Assembly: GCA_023230065.1 (NCBI GenBank)
Contig: JALNYB010000044.1
Coordinates: 1 to 10,115, forward strand
DNA: 10,115 bases
Source of the DNA: Candidatus Methanomethylophilaceae archaeon
GTDB lineage: Archaea; Thermoplasmatota; Thermoplasmata; Methanomassiliicoccales; Methanomethylophilaceae
Direction of reading: 5' to 3'
Below are positions 1 to 6,239 of the stretch, piece by piece. Numbering within the stretch: the stretch's first letter is position 1; every line of letters begins with the position of its first letter. Position numbers and translations under genes: made by a program. The notes below the pieces were generated by a model. That model was not told where the DNA came from. It saw nothing but the letters and a program-made list of their open reading frames with translations, and did not search any database.

Positions 1-796
1 TGCAGAATTGGTTGCTGGTGAGAATTATTCTCGTGGAATAGGGGTCAAAGCAGACCAGAAAAAAGCCATGTATTACTATGAAAGATCAGCACAGCATGGA
101 AATACTATAGCATGCCACATGCTGGGGAGTGCATATCTTTCAGCTAACGGTATTGACCGTGATGAAGCTAAAGGCTTCAAATGGTGCAGCAGATCGGCAG
201 CAGATGGATACATGAAGTCACAATTCATCATAGCAGAATGCTATGCAAAAGGAAAAGGTGTTAGAAAAGACCTTACCAAAGCATTCGAACTCCATTCTTT
301 ACTTGCAGAAAAAGGATACTTAAAATCACAATGTTTCGTTGGAGAATGTTATCTGGAAGGCCAGGGAACGACCCGCAACGATAAAAAAGCATTTGAATAC
401 TTTCAAAAAGCCGCTGAACAGGGAAACGTTATCAGTCAATACTACATGGGATACTGCTACGGAAATGGTATCGGCGTGAAAGCAGATGAAAAAAAAGCCG
501 TCATTTGGTATACTAGAGCTGCTGAACAAGGGCATACAAAATCCAAAGAAATCATTGAGAACTTCACAGGCAATAAAGTTGTCATGAAAGGAGAATGCTC
601 TCCGTTCGAATCGTATCTCTTCTTAGCTCAAAACGGAGACCCTGATGCTATGTTCATAGTAGCAAGATACTTCGAAGACGGTATCGGAACAGAGAAAAAT
701 CCTATCGAAGCCAAAAGATGGTACAACAAAGCTGCGTCTTTGGGTAATTTTGGCGCTAAAAAAGCTCTTCTGCGTTTTAGAAACACTAGAGTTTGA
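1..796 (+). CDS. Sel1-repeat (SLR) protein, 5' end outside the window
   Basis: The reading frame is open to the left edge (frame of base 2), so this is the C-terminal part of a longer protein; the TTG at 8 is only the first start-like codon and is unlikely to be the real start. It consists of Sel1-like repeats, TPR-type alpha-helical hairpins of about 36 residues. Counting the TTG as residue 1, units lie near 1-32 (partial), 33-67, 68-104, 105-140, 141-177 and 210-247, with a degenerate spacer at 178-209. Hallmarks are GxGxxxxxxKA turns, W/YxxxAAEQGN helices and YxxGxGxxxD segments. No membrane span is visible. Sel1 proteins usually scaffold protein-protein contacts; the partner cannot be read from the sequence. 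The stop at 794-796 lies inside a 12-bp inverted repeat. The family call is firm; the function is unknown. Confidence 0.9.
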   Translation, partial: AELVAGENYSRGIGVKADQKKAMYYYERSAQHGNTIACHMLGSAYLSANGIDRDEAKGFKWCSRSAADGYMKSQFIIAECYAKGKGVRKDLTKAFELHSLLAEKGYLKSQCFVGECYLEGQGTTRNDKKAFEYFQKAAEQGNVISQYYMGYCYGNGIGVKADEKKAVIWYTRAAEQGHTKSKEIIENFTGNKVVMKGECSPFESYLFLAQNGDPDAMFIVARYFEDGIGTEKNPIEAKRWYNKAASLGNFGAKKALLRFRNTRV

Positions 797-825
797 TCTT
801 TTTCAAAAATTAAAAAAAGATCAAA
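792..825. terminator. Perfect 12-bp inverted repeat with T-rich arms, probable bidirectional terminator
   Basis: TTTGATCTTTTT (792-803) is exactly complementary to AAAAAGATCAAA (814-825), with a 10-base AT-rich loop. It overlaps the stop codon of the Sel1-repeat gene and lies about 10 bases past the stop of the convergent small membrane-protein gene. Each arm gives a T-run on one strand, so it could end transcription from both sides. Archaeal termination depends mainly on T-runs, so the hairpin may be secondary. The structure is seen directly; the role is inferred. Confidence 0.6.
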
Positions 826-835
826 GTTAATTAGT

Positions 836-946
836 TTATTTACAGAACCATACAACAGCGACCAAAGCGACCACTATGATGAATGCGATAGCCGGGAAAG
901 CATTCGTCCAGTCGCGATGTGCTGGTTTTTTAGTAATATCATCCAT
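836..946 (-). CDS. Small single-span membrane protein (36 aa), hypothetical
   Basis: On the minus strand, ATG at 946-944 opens a 36-codon frame ending in TAA at 838-836. The protein starts MDDITKKPAHRDW, continues with a hydrophobic span at about residues 16-35 (AFPAIAFIIVVALVAVVWF), and ends Cys-Lys. The charged N-terminus followed by one helix suggests a small integral membrane protein, perhaps a subunit or regulator of a membrane complex. Supporting evidence is an AT-rich box (GTTTATATCC on the minus strand, 977-968) centred about 28 bases before the ATG, which would give a nearly leaderless transcript, and a clean convergent terminator downstream. I do not recognise a family. It is shorter than the archaeal SecG/Sec61-beta proteins I know and lacks a convincing match. 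A chance frame is possible but unlikely given this organisation. Confidence 0.65.
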   Translation of the reverse strand: MDDITKKPAHRDWTNAFPAIAFIIVVALVAVVWFCK

Positions 947-967
947 AAACCCATATAAGAAAAATAA

Positions 968-979
968 GGATATAAACTA
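968..979. promoter_or_regulatory. Shared AT-rich box of the divergent small-membrane-protein/thpR promoters
   Basis: GATATAAACTAT reads as TATAAAC on the plus strand and GTTTATATC on the minus strand. Its centre (about 974) is 28 bases from the minus-strand ATG at 946, the spacing of an archaeal TATA box with a leaderless mRNA. It is about 49 bases from the thpR ATG at 1023, which would give a leader of roughly 20 bases. Position and composition are seen; activity is inferred. Confidence 0.45.
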
Positions 980-1022
980 TACAGTCTAAAATGCCTAATA
1001 TTCATTTATCATTTCTCACTGT

Positions 1023-1568
1023 ATGGATGTAAGAACATTCATTTCCATTCCTATTCCTGTTAACAAAGAATTGTCCGAACTGTTAAACGATCTGAGAAAA
1101 TTTCCTGGCATCCGCATCCCTAATGTCAAACAAATGCATATAACCTTGAAATTCATCGGAAATGTGAATGAGAATAAATTGAATATCATAAAAGAATGTG
1201 TAGAAAAATCGGTTTCCGATATCAACAAGTCATCTCTCGAATTAAAAGGATTTGGTTCATTCCCTGACAATAAAGATCCAAAAATAATCTGGATCGGAAT
1301 AAAAACGGATCTCCCTCTGAAAAAGATCTCAGATTCTATAGGAAAAGAACTAGATAATGTCAAAATAGATTATGATGATAAACCATTCAAACCTCATATT
1401 ACTATAGGAAGTATCAACGAACATACAGACATTTCAAACATATTATCAAAATATAAAGACAAAAGCTTCTACACAGTCAATTGTGATAGTATAAAGATAA
1501 TGAAAAGCGAACTTCTTAACACAGGCGCAAAACATACTGTTCTATTTTCTATAGGTCTTAAAAACTGA
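1023..1568 (+). CDS. thpR: RNA 2',3'-cyclic phosphodiesterase (ThpR, 2'-5' RNA ligase family)
   Basis: This 181-residue protein of the 2H phosphoesterase superfamily has both signature motifs: HIT at residues 39-41 (QMHITLKFIG) and HIT at 125-127 (KPHITIGSI). The spacing and length (about 180 aa) are typical of archaeal and bacterial ThpR. Known family members hydrolyse 2',3'-cyclic phosphate RNA ends to 2'-phosphates and can join tRNA half-molecules through a 2'-5' bond; the physiological role is unsettled and probably lies in RNA end processing. The N-terminus VRTFISIPIP is a normal start for the family, which supports the ATG at 1023. No RNA-processing partner lies beside it. A T-rich 60-base gap separates it from the pilin-like genes. 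Confidence 0.93.
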   Translation: MDVRTFISIPIPVNKELSELLNDLRKFPGIRIPNVKQMHITLKFIGNVNENKLNIIKECVEKSVSDINKSSLELKGFGSFPDNKDPKIIWIGIKTDLPLKKISDSIGKELDNVKIDYDDKPFKPHITIGSINEHTDISNILSKYKDKSFYTVNCDSIKIMKSELLNTGAKHTVLFSIGLKN

Positions 1569-1628
1569 TTTGTATTATATTAATTGTAATCTTTATCTTT
1601 CATACATTTAAATTGCAAACTCATACTC

Positions 1629-2102
1629 ATGAGAAAAATAAAATCACTCATGAAAAAGACAAGATTGTCTAAAAACAAGAAAGGAAGCATTGAAGGATTA
1701 CCACTTCAACTTATGATCATCATTCTGATAGCAACTGTGGCTACAGGGATCCTTATGGGTTGGATGGGAAACATCGACACACCTAGTTCCATCGGTGATG
1801 TAGAGGTCGTATCAGGCGACATCATTCTCAATGGCACTTCTACAACAGAAGGTTTGGTCGAAATATATGTCACAGACCAAGACAAAAATCCTTTGAAAGG
1901 CGCAACAGTCGTACTCTCAGGCCTCGGTGTCTCATATAATAACGGAAAAACAGCGTATTGCACCACAGATTCGAATGGATACGCACTGTTCGAAGACTTG
2001 AAGATCACATTGAGAGGATCGGAGATCGGATTCATAACGGTAAATGTTTCAATGTCAGATTATGGAGAGAATAACTCTGCAAGAATCGCGGTGATAGCAT
2101 GA
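1629..2102 (+). CDS. Pilin-like secreted protein with carboxypeptidase-regulatory-like domain
   Basis: This 157-residue protein has a basic N-terminus ending in NKKG (16-19), then SIEGLPLQL and a hydrophobic helix (about 25-46). That is the layout of an archaeal type IV prepilin-like leader, where cleavage would follow the Gly and leave the helix at the mature N-terminus. Residues 75-157 are beta-rich, with the pattern of a CarboxypepD_reg/Ig-like fold (VEIYVTDQDKNPLKGATVVL, then DSNGYALFEDL). It probably sits on or outside the membrane. It overlaps the next gene by 4 bases (ATGA, 2099-2102) and is the first gene of a three-gene operon. An in-frame ATG at 1650 is an alternative start: a TTTAAATT box at 1607-1614 is too close to 1629 for a normal leader. 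The prepilin call is inferred from the N-terminus; the domain call is moderate. Confidence 0.8.
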   Translation: MRKIKSLMKKTRLSKNKKGSIEGLPLQLMIIILIATVATGILMGWMGNIDTPSSIGDVEVVSGDIILNGTSTTEGLVEIYVTDQDKNPLKGATVVLSGLGVSYNNGKTAYCTTDSNGYALFEDLKITLRGSEIGFITVNVSMSDYGENNSARIAVIA

Positions 2103-2536
2103 GAGTGAATAAGAAAGGAATGATAGGCTTCCCTTTCAGACTTGCTATCGCCTTTCTTATTCTTGCCCTGTGTGTACCTACTTTGATACATATGGTTGAC
2201 GGATTCCAACAGAATGCAGAAATTGATTCTGTTTCTATAGAAGCAGAAAAAATATCCAACACGATATCTCGTACATATTACTCTGGCATAGGAAGTGTCT
2301 GTACTCTTGATGTTTCAATTGACAACGATTGCTATATAAAAATCGGTGGAGAAGGCACCGATGCATACAGTATAGGAATCTTCTTAGGCGATAATGAGAA
2401 AAATAAACTCTATCTTGAAAGACCTTCTGTGAAAATAATCGGTAATGGTCTTGAGATCTCGGGCAACAGAACTCTCATGTTCGAATGCATAAAGATCGAC
2501 AATATATGCGGAGTAGAGGTGACATCGATTGCTTGA
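2099..2536 (+). CDS. Small pilin-like membrane protein, second of three
   Basis: The protein has 145 residues. It begins MRVNKKGMIGFPFRLAIAF, sharing the NKKG-x-I-G-x-P-x-x-L pattern with the preceding protein, followed by a hydrophobic helix at about 12-32. The rest (33-145) is polar and beta-rich, with four Cys (68, 78, 130, 137) that could form two disulfides if it is extracytoplasmic. It reads ATGA across the stop of the upstream gene, so translation is coupled. The organisation resembles the clusters of small pilin-like proteins found in other archaea. No specific family is recognised; a minor pilin or pseudopilin role is inference. Confidence 0.75.
   Translation: MRVNKKGMIGFPFRLAIAFLILALCVPTLIHMVDGFQQNAEIDSVSIEAEKISNTISRTYYSGIGSVCTLDVSIDNDCYIKIGGEGTDAYSIGIFLGDNEKNKLYLERPSVKIIGNGLEISGNRTLMFECIKIDNICGVEVTSIA
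2516..2523 (+). promoter_or_regulatory. Ribosome binding site deciding the TTG start at 2529
   Basis: GAGGTGAC matches the complement of the archaeal 16S 3' end (AUCACCUCC) and lies about 6 bases before TTG 2529, inside the 3' end of the upstream gene. It is the strongest argument for the non-ATG start. Confidence 0.6.
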
Positions 2537-2903
2537 ATTCACTCTATCTCGTGTCATGGCCATTATATGCGGAGTCATCCTACTGGCTGCCGTAGTTATT
2601 CCTGTTGCGGATATGTTCGATGAAAGAACAGATATCAACATAGTAGAATCTACAGACGATATATCGAATATGATAGAATCATTTTGGAATTCGAAAGCAG
2701 ATATTATGGTCCTGAGAGGTTGGGACATTCTTCCTTCATCTGATTGCTCACTTGAACTAGACGGACACAAACTAACACTTAATTGCGGAAATAAAGAATA
2801 CATTTCACTAATGGCCCATCCATCGAATACATTCACAATATCATATAATGAGATAGTGAACATAGAAAGAAAAGGAGACATGTTGGCGATATCTTATCAA
2901 TGA
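2529..2903 (+). CDS. Small pilin-like membrane protein, third of three (TTG start)
   Basis: The protein has 124 residues. TTG at 2529 is favoured because GAGGTGAC (2516-2523) lies at Shine-Dalgarno distance; the next in-frame start, ATG 2556, would remove the residues before the helix. There is a hydrophobic helix at about 8-28 (VMAIICGVILLAAVVIPV), then a polar domain with Cys 73 and Cys 86. An acidic helix near residues 40-53 (STDDISNMIESFW) resembles the matching segment of the preceding protein (AEKISNTI), hinting at distant paralogy. It lacks the NKKG leader of its neighbours, so it may be an anchored partner rather than a processed pilin. It overlaps the upstream gene by 8 bases and the convergent desulfurase gene by 7. 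Function unknown. Confidence 0.75.
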   Translation: MLEFTLSRVMAIICGVILLAAVVIPVADMFDERTDINIVESTDDISNMIESFWNSKADIMVLRGWDILPSSDCSLELDGHKLTLNCGNKEYISLMAHPSNTFTISYNEIVNIERKGDMLAISYQ

Positions 2904-4105
2904 TCTCCGAAGGTCTCTGCAACCTTTTTCAATGCGGTCGTAAATCTCGTTATGTCTTCCTCATTGTTGTAAAGATATGCAGAAGCACGTACACTTCCTT
3001 CAATTTTACGAGAAACATAAAACGGATGTGTACAATGCATTCCTGAACGGACCATGATATTATCGATATTATCAAGCATCATAGCTACGTCATGAGACCC
3101 CAACCCATTGATATTGAATGAAAACACTCCAGACCTCTTCGAAGGGTCACTTGGACCTATAACCTTGATGCCTTTTACATCCTGGATGCCATCGAAAATG
3201 TATCTCATCAATTCTTTATCATGAGCTGAAATATTATCTAATCCTACTTTTTCAAGATATTCAAGTGCTGCCTTAGTTCCCAGAATACCTGAATAATTCT
3301 GAAGCCCAGCTTCGAATTTCTCCGGTGCAGGTGCAAGATCCACATGATCATAGGTTGCCAATCCGACAGTTCCTCCGCCTACGATGAGAGGCTCGAGGTC
3401 TTTGAGACATTCTTCTTTTCCGTAAAGGACACCCATTCCAGAAGGTCCACACATCTTATGTATAGACATACTATAAAAATCGACATCCAGATCCTTTAGA
3501 TCGACCTCGAAATGCGGTGCTGCCTGAGATCCATCTATCATTACCCTTGCATCATATTCGTGAGCAATCTCGGTAATATCCTTAACAGGAGTAACGCAAC
3601 CAGTCACATTTCCTGTATGTTGTATCGATACCAATTTCACATCTTTGCTCATACATGACTTGAATGACTCTATATCGAACTCCCCGTTAGCATCTGACCT
3701 CGAATATCTTCTTTTTATCCCTACCTTGTTCGCTAAGAACAGCCACGGAACATGATTTGAATTGTGTTCCGTATCAGAAGTTACTACAACATCATCTTTC
3801 TTAAGACCGAACCCGCGGGCAACCGTATTGATGCCTTCTGTGCAATTCTTGGTGAAAATATAACAATCAGGGTTCTTGGTCCCGAAAAAGGATGCCAATT
3901 TCTCCCTGGATTCATCTATTCCCATGGAAACCTGTGTAGCCATGCTGTGAACACTACGTCCTCCACATGAAGGATAATCCTCGTAATACTCGGTAATGGC
4001 TCTGATAACAGAATCGGGCCTTAATGACTGACATGCACTATCCAAGTACACACCGTTACCTTTCCTCATCGTGGGGAAGTCATTACGAACTATATTGAAG
4101 TCCAT
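2897..4105 (-). CDS. sufS: Cysteine desulfurase, SufS/CsdA-like (class V aminotransferase fold)
   Basis: This 402-residue protein has the usual length for group II cysteine desulfurases, PLP enzymes that take sulfur from cysteine as a persulfide for Fe-S cluster and tRNA thiolation. Visible motifs are TEHNSNHVPW (112-121), with the active-site His at 114; IDGSQAAPH (190-198), with the PLP-binding Asp 191; SIHKMCGPSGMGVLYG (214-229), with the Schiff-base Lys 217; and RSGMHCTHP (353-361), with Cys 358 at the persulfide position in the short SufS-type loop. RASAYLYNNEEDI near the C-terminus is also typical. No SufB/C/D or IscU gene is adjacent. The ATG at 4105 lies 27 bases from an AT-rich box shared with pyrD. 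A selenocysteine lyase or kynureninase-like specificity is less likely. Confidence 0.9.
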   Translation of the reverse strand: MDFNIVRNDFPTMRKGNGVYLDSACQSLRPDSVIRAITEYYEDYPSCGGRSVHSMATQVSMGIDESREKLASFFGTKNPDCYIFTKNCTEGINTVARGFGLKKDDVVVTSDTEHNSNHVPWLFLANKVGIKRRYSRSDANGEFDIESFKSCMSKDVKLVSIQHTGNVTGCVTPVKDITEIAHEYDARVMIDGSQAAPHFEVDLKDLDVDFYSMSIHKMCGPSGMGVLYGKEECLKDLEPLIVGGGTVGLATYDHVDLAPAPEKFEAGLQNYSGILGTKAALEYLEKVGLDNISAHDKELMRYIFDGIQDVKGIKVIGPSDPSKRSGVFSFNINGLGSHDVAMMLDNIDNIMVRSGMHCTHPFYVSRKIEGSVRASAYLYNNEEDITRFTTALKKVAETFGDH

Positions 4106-4126
4106 TATACCGCAGATAATTTAGAA

Positions 4127-4137
4127 GTATTTTAATC
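4127..4137. promoter_or_regulatory. Shared AT-rich box between sufS-like gene and pyrDK
   Basis: GTATTTTAATC (GATTAAAATAC on the minus strand) is centred at about 4132. It is 27 bases from the minus-strand ATG at 4105 (leaderless spacing) and 33 bases from the preferred pyrD ATG at 4165. One box could serve both directions. Inferred from position and composition. Confidence 0.4.
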
Positions 4138-4164
4138 AGTTATGTGTTATCTAGTGATGATATC

Positions 4165-5064
4165 ATGCTTGAGACCTGTATCGGAAAATTAAAGCTTGAA
4201 AAGCCCGGAATGGTCGCATCCGGAATTATGGATGAGACTGGGGCATCGATGGTACGTATGTTAGAATCAGGAGCCGGTGCAGTTGTCACTAAATCCATAG
4301 GATTAGAACCGAATGCAGGACATGCCAATCCTACATTCACTGAAGTAAAGGGCGGTTTCGTCAATGCAATGGGGCTTCCCAACCCAGGCATCAAAATGTT
4401 CAAAGAAGAGATGAACATCGCAGTTCCAAAAGGAAAAATAATCGGTTCCATCTATGGAGCTTCAGCAGATGATTTCTCTAAATTGGCAATAACCATGGAA
4501 GAATACGGAGCTTCGGCGGTAGAACTAAATCTTTCTTGTCCTCATGCGAAAGGATACGGAATGGAACTCGGAACCGATCCAAAACTCGTGGGTTCTATCG
4601 TATCGGCAGTAAAATCTGCAGTGAAGATTCCTGTTTGGGCTAAACTCACTCCTAACACCCACATTCTTACAGATATAGGAGTGGCAGTGCAGGATGCAGG
4701 CGGAGATGCGGTTGTTGCTATCAATACGCTGAAAGCAATGGTCATCTCACCAGAATTCGCAAAACCATTCCTAAGCAATAAGTTCGGAGGTCTTTCAGGT
4801 CCAGGAATAAAATCCGTAGGAGTAAGAGCGGTATACGATCTAGGTTCGGTTCTTGATATACCCATTATAGGTGTAGGTGGCATTGCAGACTGGAGGGATG
4901 CGGCACAATACATTATGGCTGGAGCGAGCGCATTCCAAATAGGAAGCGCCATTGCTAACAAAGGTCCGACCATCTTTGATACCATAAACAAAGATATGAT
5001 AAAATTCATGAGAGATTTCGGTTATAGTTCCATATTAGACATGGTAGGTGTTGCACATGAGTGA
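4165..5064 (+). CDS. pyrD: Dihydroorotate dehydrogenase B, catalytic subunit
   Basis: The protein (299 aa) oxidises dihydroorotate to orotate with FMN, the fourth step of UMP synthesis, in the cytosol with PyrK. It is a TIM barrel with NLSCPHAKG (122-130), whose Cys 125 is the catalytic base of class 1 enzymes; WAKLTPN (158-164); NTLKAM (187-192); GLSGPGI (209-215); PIIGVGGI (233-240), a phosphate-binding loop; and AGASAFQIGSA (252-262). The common NxSCPN motif reads NLSCPH here. ATG 4165 is preferred because GTGATG precedes it at Shine-Dalgarno distance and the protein then starts like its relatives; GTG 4144 would add seven residues. It overlaps pyrK by 8 bases, as expected for a stoichiometric complex. 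Confidence 0.93.
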   Translation: MLETCIGKLKLEKPGMVASGIMDETGASMVRMLESGAGAVVTKSIGLEPNAGHANPTFTEVKGGFVNAMGLPNPGIKMFKEEMNIAVPKGKIIGSIYGASADDFSKLAITMEEYGASAVELNLSCPHAKGYGMELGTDPKLVGSIVSAVKSAVKIPVWAKLTPNTHILTDIGVAVQDAGGDAVVAINTLKAMVISPEFAKPFLSNKFGGLSGPGIKSVGVRAVYDLGSVLDIPIIGVGGIADWRDAAQYIMAGASAFQIGSAIANKGPTIFDTINKDMIKFMRDFGYSSILDMVGVAHE

Positions 5065-5821
5065 TTTCGTAAAAATCATCGGCGTGAATGAAGAGGCATA
5101 TGATACCAAAACCTTTGAATTCCAGTGGGATGAAAAAGCCATACCGGGACAATTCATCATGGTCTGGGTCCCTGGAATGGAGGAGATTCCCATGTCACTT
5201 TCCAAGACAGGCAGAATAAAGAGCATTACCGTCAAGGCCATCGGAGCGTCCACTAGAAAACTCCATGAACTCACCATAGGCGACAGCCTGAGGATCAGAG
5301 GACCTTATGGAAAGGGATTCGACCTCACTAAAGGTAAGAAAATACTCATTATCGGCGGCGGTGTCGGTACTGCGTCCGTGATGCCTGCCATCAAAGAAAG
5401 CGGTGCAGATGCCATTATAGGTGCACGTACAAACAAAGATGTGATAATGGATGACCTCGGACATAAGTACGCCAAAAATCTTTGGATATCAACAGATGAT
5501 GGAAGCATGGGATTCCATGGAAATGCCGTCCAATTGATGAGAGAGAAAGTTGCAGAAAACAATTATGAAATAATTATCGCCTGTGGACCAGAGATAATGC
5601 TGTACTATATCTATCAAGCATGCGTTGAATTGAATCTAGACTGCCAGCTTTCTCTGGAAAGGCACATGAAATGCGGCGCAGGCATCTGTGGATGTTGTGT
5701 TATAGATGATCAGAGAGTATGCAAGGATGGACCTGTCTTCACAAAGGAACAGATCTCCAAAATGAAGGATTTCGGTGTTCAGAAAAGAGATGAATGCGGA
5801 CGCATCTTGAAATTCAGGTGA
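5057..5821 (+). CDS. pyrK: Dihydroorotate dehydrogenase B, electron transfer subunit
   Basis: This 254-residue ferredoxin-reductase-like subunit passes electrons from PyrD FMN through a [2Fe-2S] cluster and FAD, in characterised enzymes to NAD+. The FAD domain spans roughly 1-90 (PGQFIMVWVPG at 30-40; EIPMSLS at 43-49, in place of the usual RPxS-type motif). The nucleotide domain starts with ILIIGGGVGTASVMP (96-110) and includes CGPEIM (176-181). The cluster ligands are Cys 206, 211, 214 and 222 (C-x4-C-x2-C-x7-C), followed by KDGPVF as in other PyrK proteins. ATG 5057 is preferred: AGGTG (5046-5050) lies 6 bases before it, and GTG 5048 is part of that site. The missing Arg in the FAD motif may be normal for archaeal PyrK. 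Confidence 0.93.
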   Translation: MSDFVKIIGVNEEAYDTKTFEFQWDEKAIPGQFIMVWVPGMEEIPMSLSKTGRIKSITVKAIGASTRKLHELTIGDSLRIRGPYGKGFDLTKGKKILIIGGGVGTASVMPAIKESGADAIIGARTNKDVIMDDLGHKYAKNLWISTDDGSMGFHGNAVQLMREKVAENNYEIIIACGPEIMLYYIYQACVELNLDCQLSLERHMKCGAGICGCCVIDDQRVCKDGPVFTKEQISKMKDFGVQKRDECGRILKFR

Positions 5822-5948
5822 TACCATCGCCGTTCCCGAAAGATACATTACCGTCTGCCACGGAAAACTGACCGTCAATATACCAAGAGACCTGTTCATA
5901 GGGCTGGAGGCCAGATTCAACGAGGAGAAGGTAGTATCTTTCAAAAAT
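5811..5948 (+). other. Coding-like N-terminal extension of the TPR gene without a canonical start codon
   Basis: The frame of the downstream TPR gene stays open for 46 codons back to a TGA at 5808-5810. It reads as a normal protein (AVPERYITVCHGKL, then NIPRDLFIGLEARF) but contains no ATG, GTG or TTG. A perfect GGTGAT ribosome-binding sequence (5817-5822), overlapping the pyrK stop, is followed four bases after GGTGA by ATC (5826-5828), exactly where ATG would be expected. Either AUC is used, the start codon has mutated, the base is wrong, or a frameshift joins the GTG at 5818 (overlapping the pyrK stop as GTGA) to this frame. Confidence 0.5.
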
Positions 5949-6239
5949 ATGATGAAAGACAGATATCCCTGGCTTACCGATAATTCACTAGATGTCCTGA
6001 TGAGGAATGCTCAAAAGGAAATGATCATGATACTCGATGAAGAGACAAACGGACGTTCATTCTCTAAGAATCTTGAATCGAAAGGTAAAATCGAAGATGC
6101 GATAAAACATCTTCAGAAACATTTGGAACATAACCCTAACGATGCGGATTCATGGTATCTTATGGGAGAATTGCTATGCAAGATAGGTCGTGCAGAAGAA
6201 GGCTACAAAGCATTTGCCAGAGGAAGAGAATTATTTTGA
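5949..6239 (+). CDS. Small TPR-repeat protein downstream of pyrK (true start probably near 5826)
   Basis: From the first canonical ATG the protein has 96 residues; the frame runs coding-like back to 5811, so the native protein may be about 137 residues. Residues 1-40 are helical (MMKDRYPWLTDNSLDVLM). Residues 43-96 form about one and a half tetratricopeptide repeats (GKIEDAIKHLQKHLEHNPND, then SWYLMGELLCKIGRAEEGYKAF), usually a protein-protein binding surface. The ATG at 5949 has GGAGAAGG about 18 bases upstream, too far for a good ribosome binding site. It lies directly after pyrK on the same strand, so it is probably co-transcribed, but no link to pyrimidine synthesis is evident. It overlaps the convergent gene by 9 bases. 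The TPR call is good; the function is unknown. Confidence 0.75.
   Translation: MMKDRYPWLTDNSLDVLMRNAQKEMIMILDEETNGRSFSKNLESKGKIEDAIKHLQKHLEHNPNDADSWYLMGELLCKIGRAEEGYKAFARGRELF

Noticed and set aside
1..796. Sel1-repeat protein as part of a defence or effector system
   Set aside because: Sel1 repeats are general scaffolds and no toxin, nuclease or signalling domain is visible in the fragment or beside it.
2384..2881. 165-codon minus-strand open frame
   Set aside because: It is the complement of the second and third pilin-like genes, with no motif and no promoter or ribosome binding site. The plus-strand frames have coupled overlaps and sensible membrane topology.
4542..5009. 155-codon minus-strand open frame
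   Set aside because: It is antisense to pyrD motifs that are unmistakable on the plus strand.
5794..5871. Short frame MRTHLEIQVIPSPFPK overlapping the pyrK end (or its GTG at 5818)
   Set aside because: It stops after 25 codons and has no coding character beyond the overlap. It matters only as a possible upstream half of a frameshifted TPR gene, which is noted as a finding.
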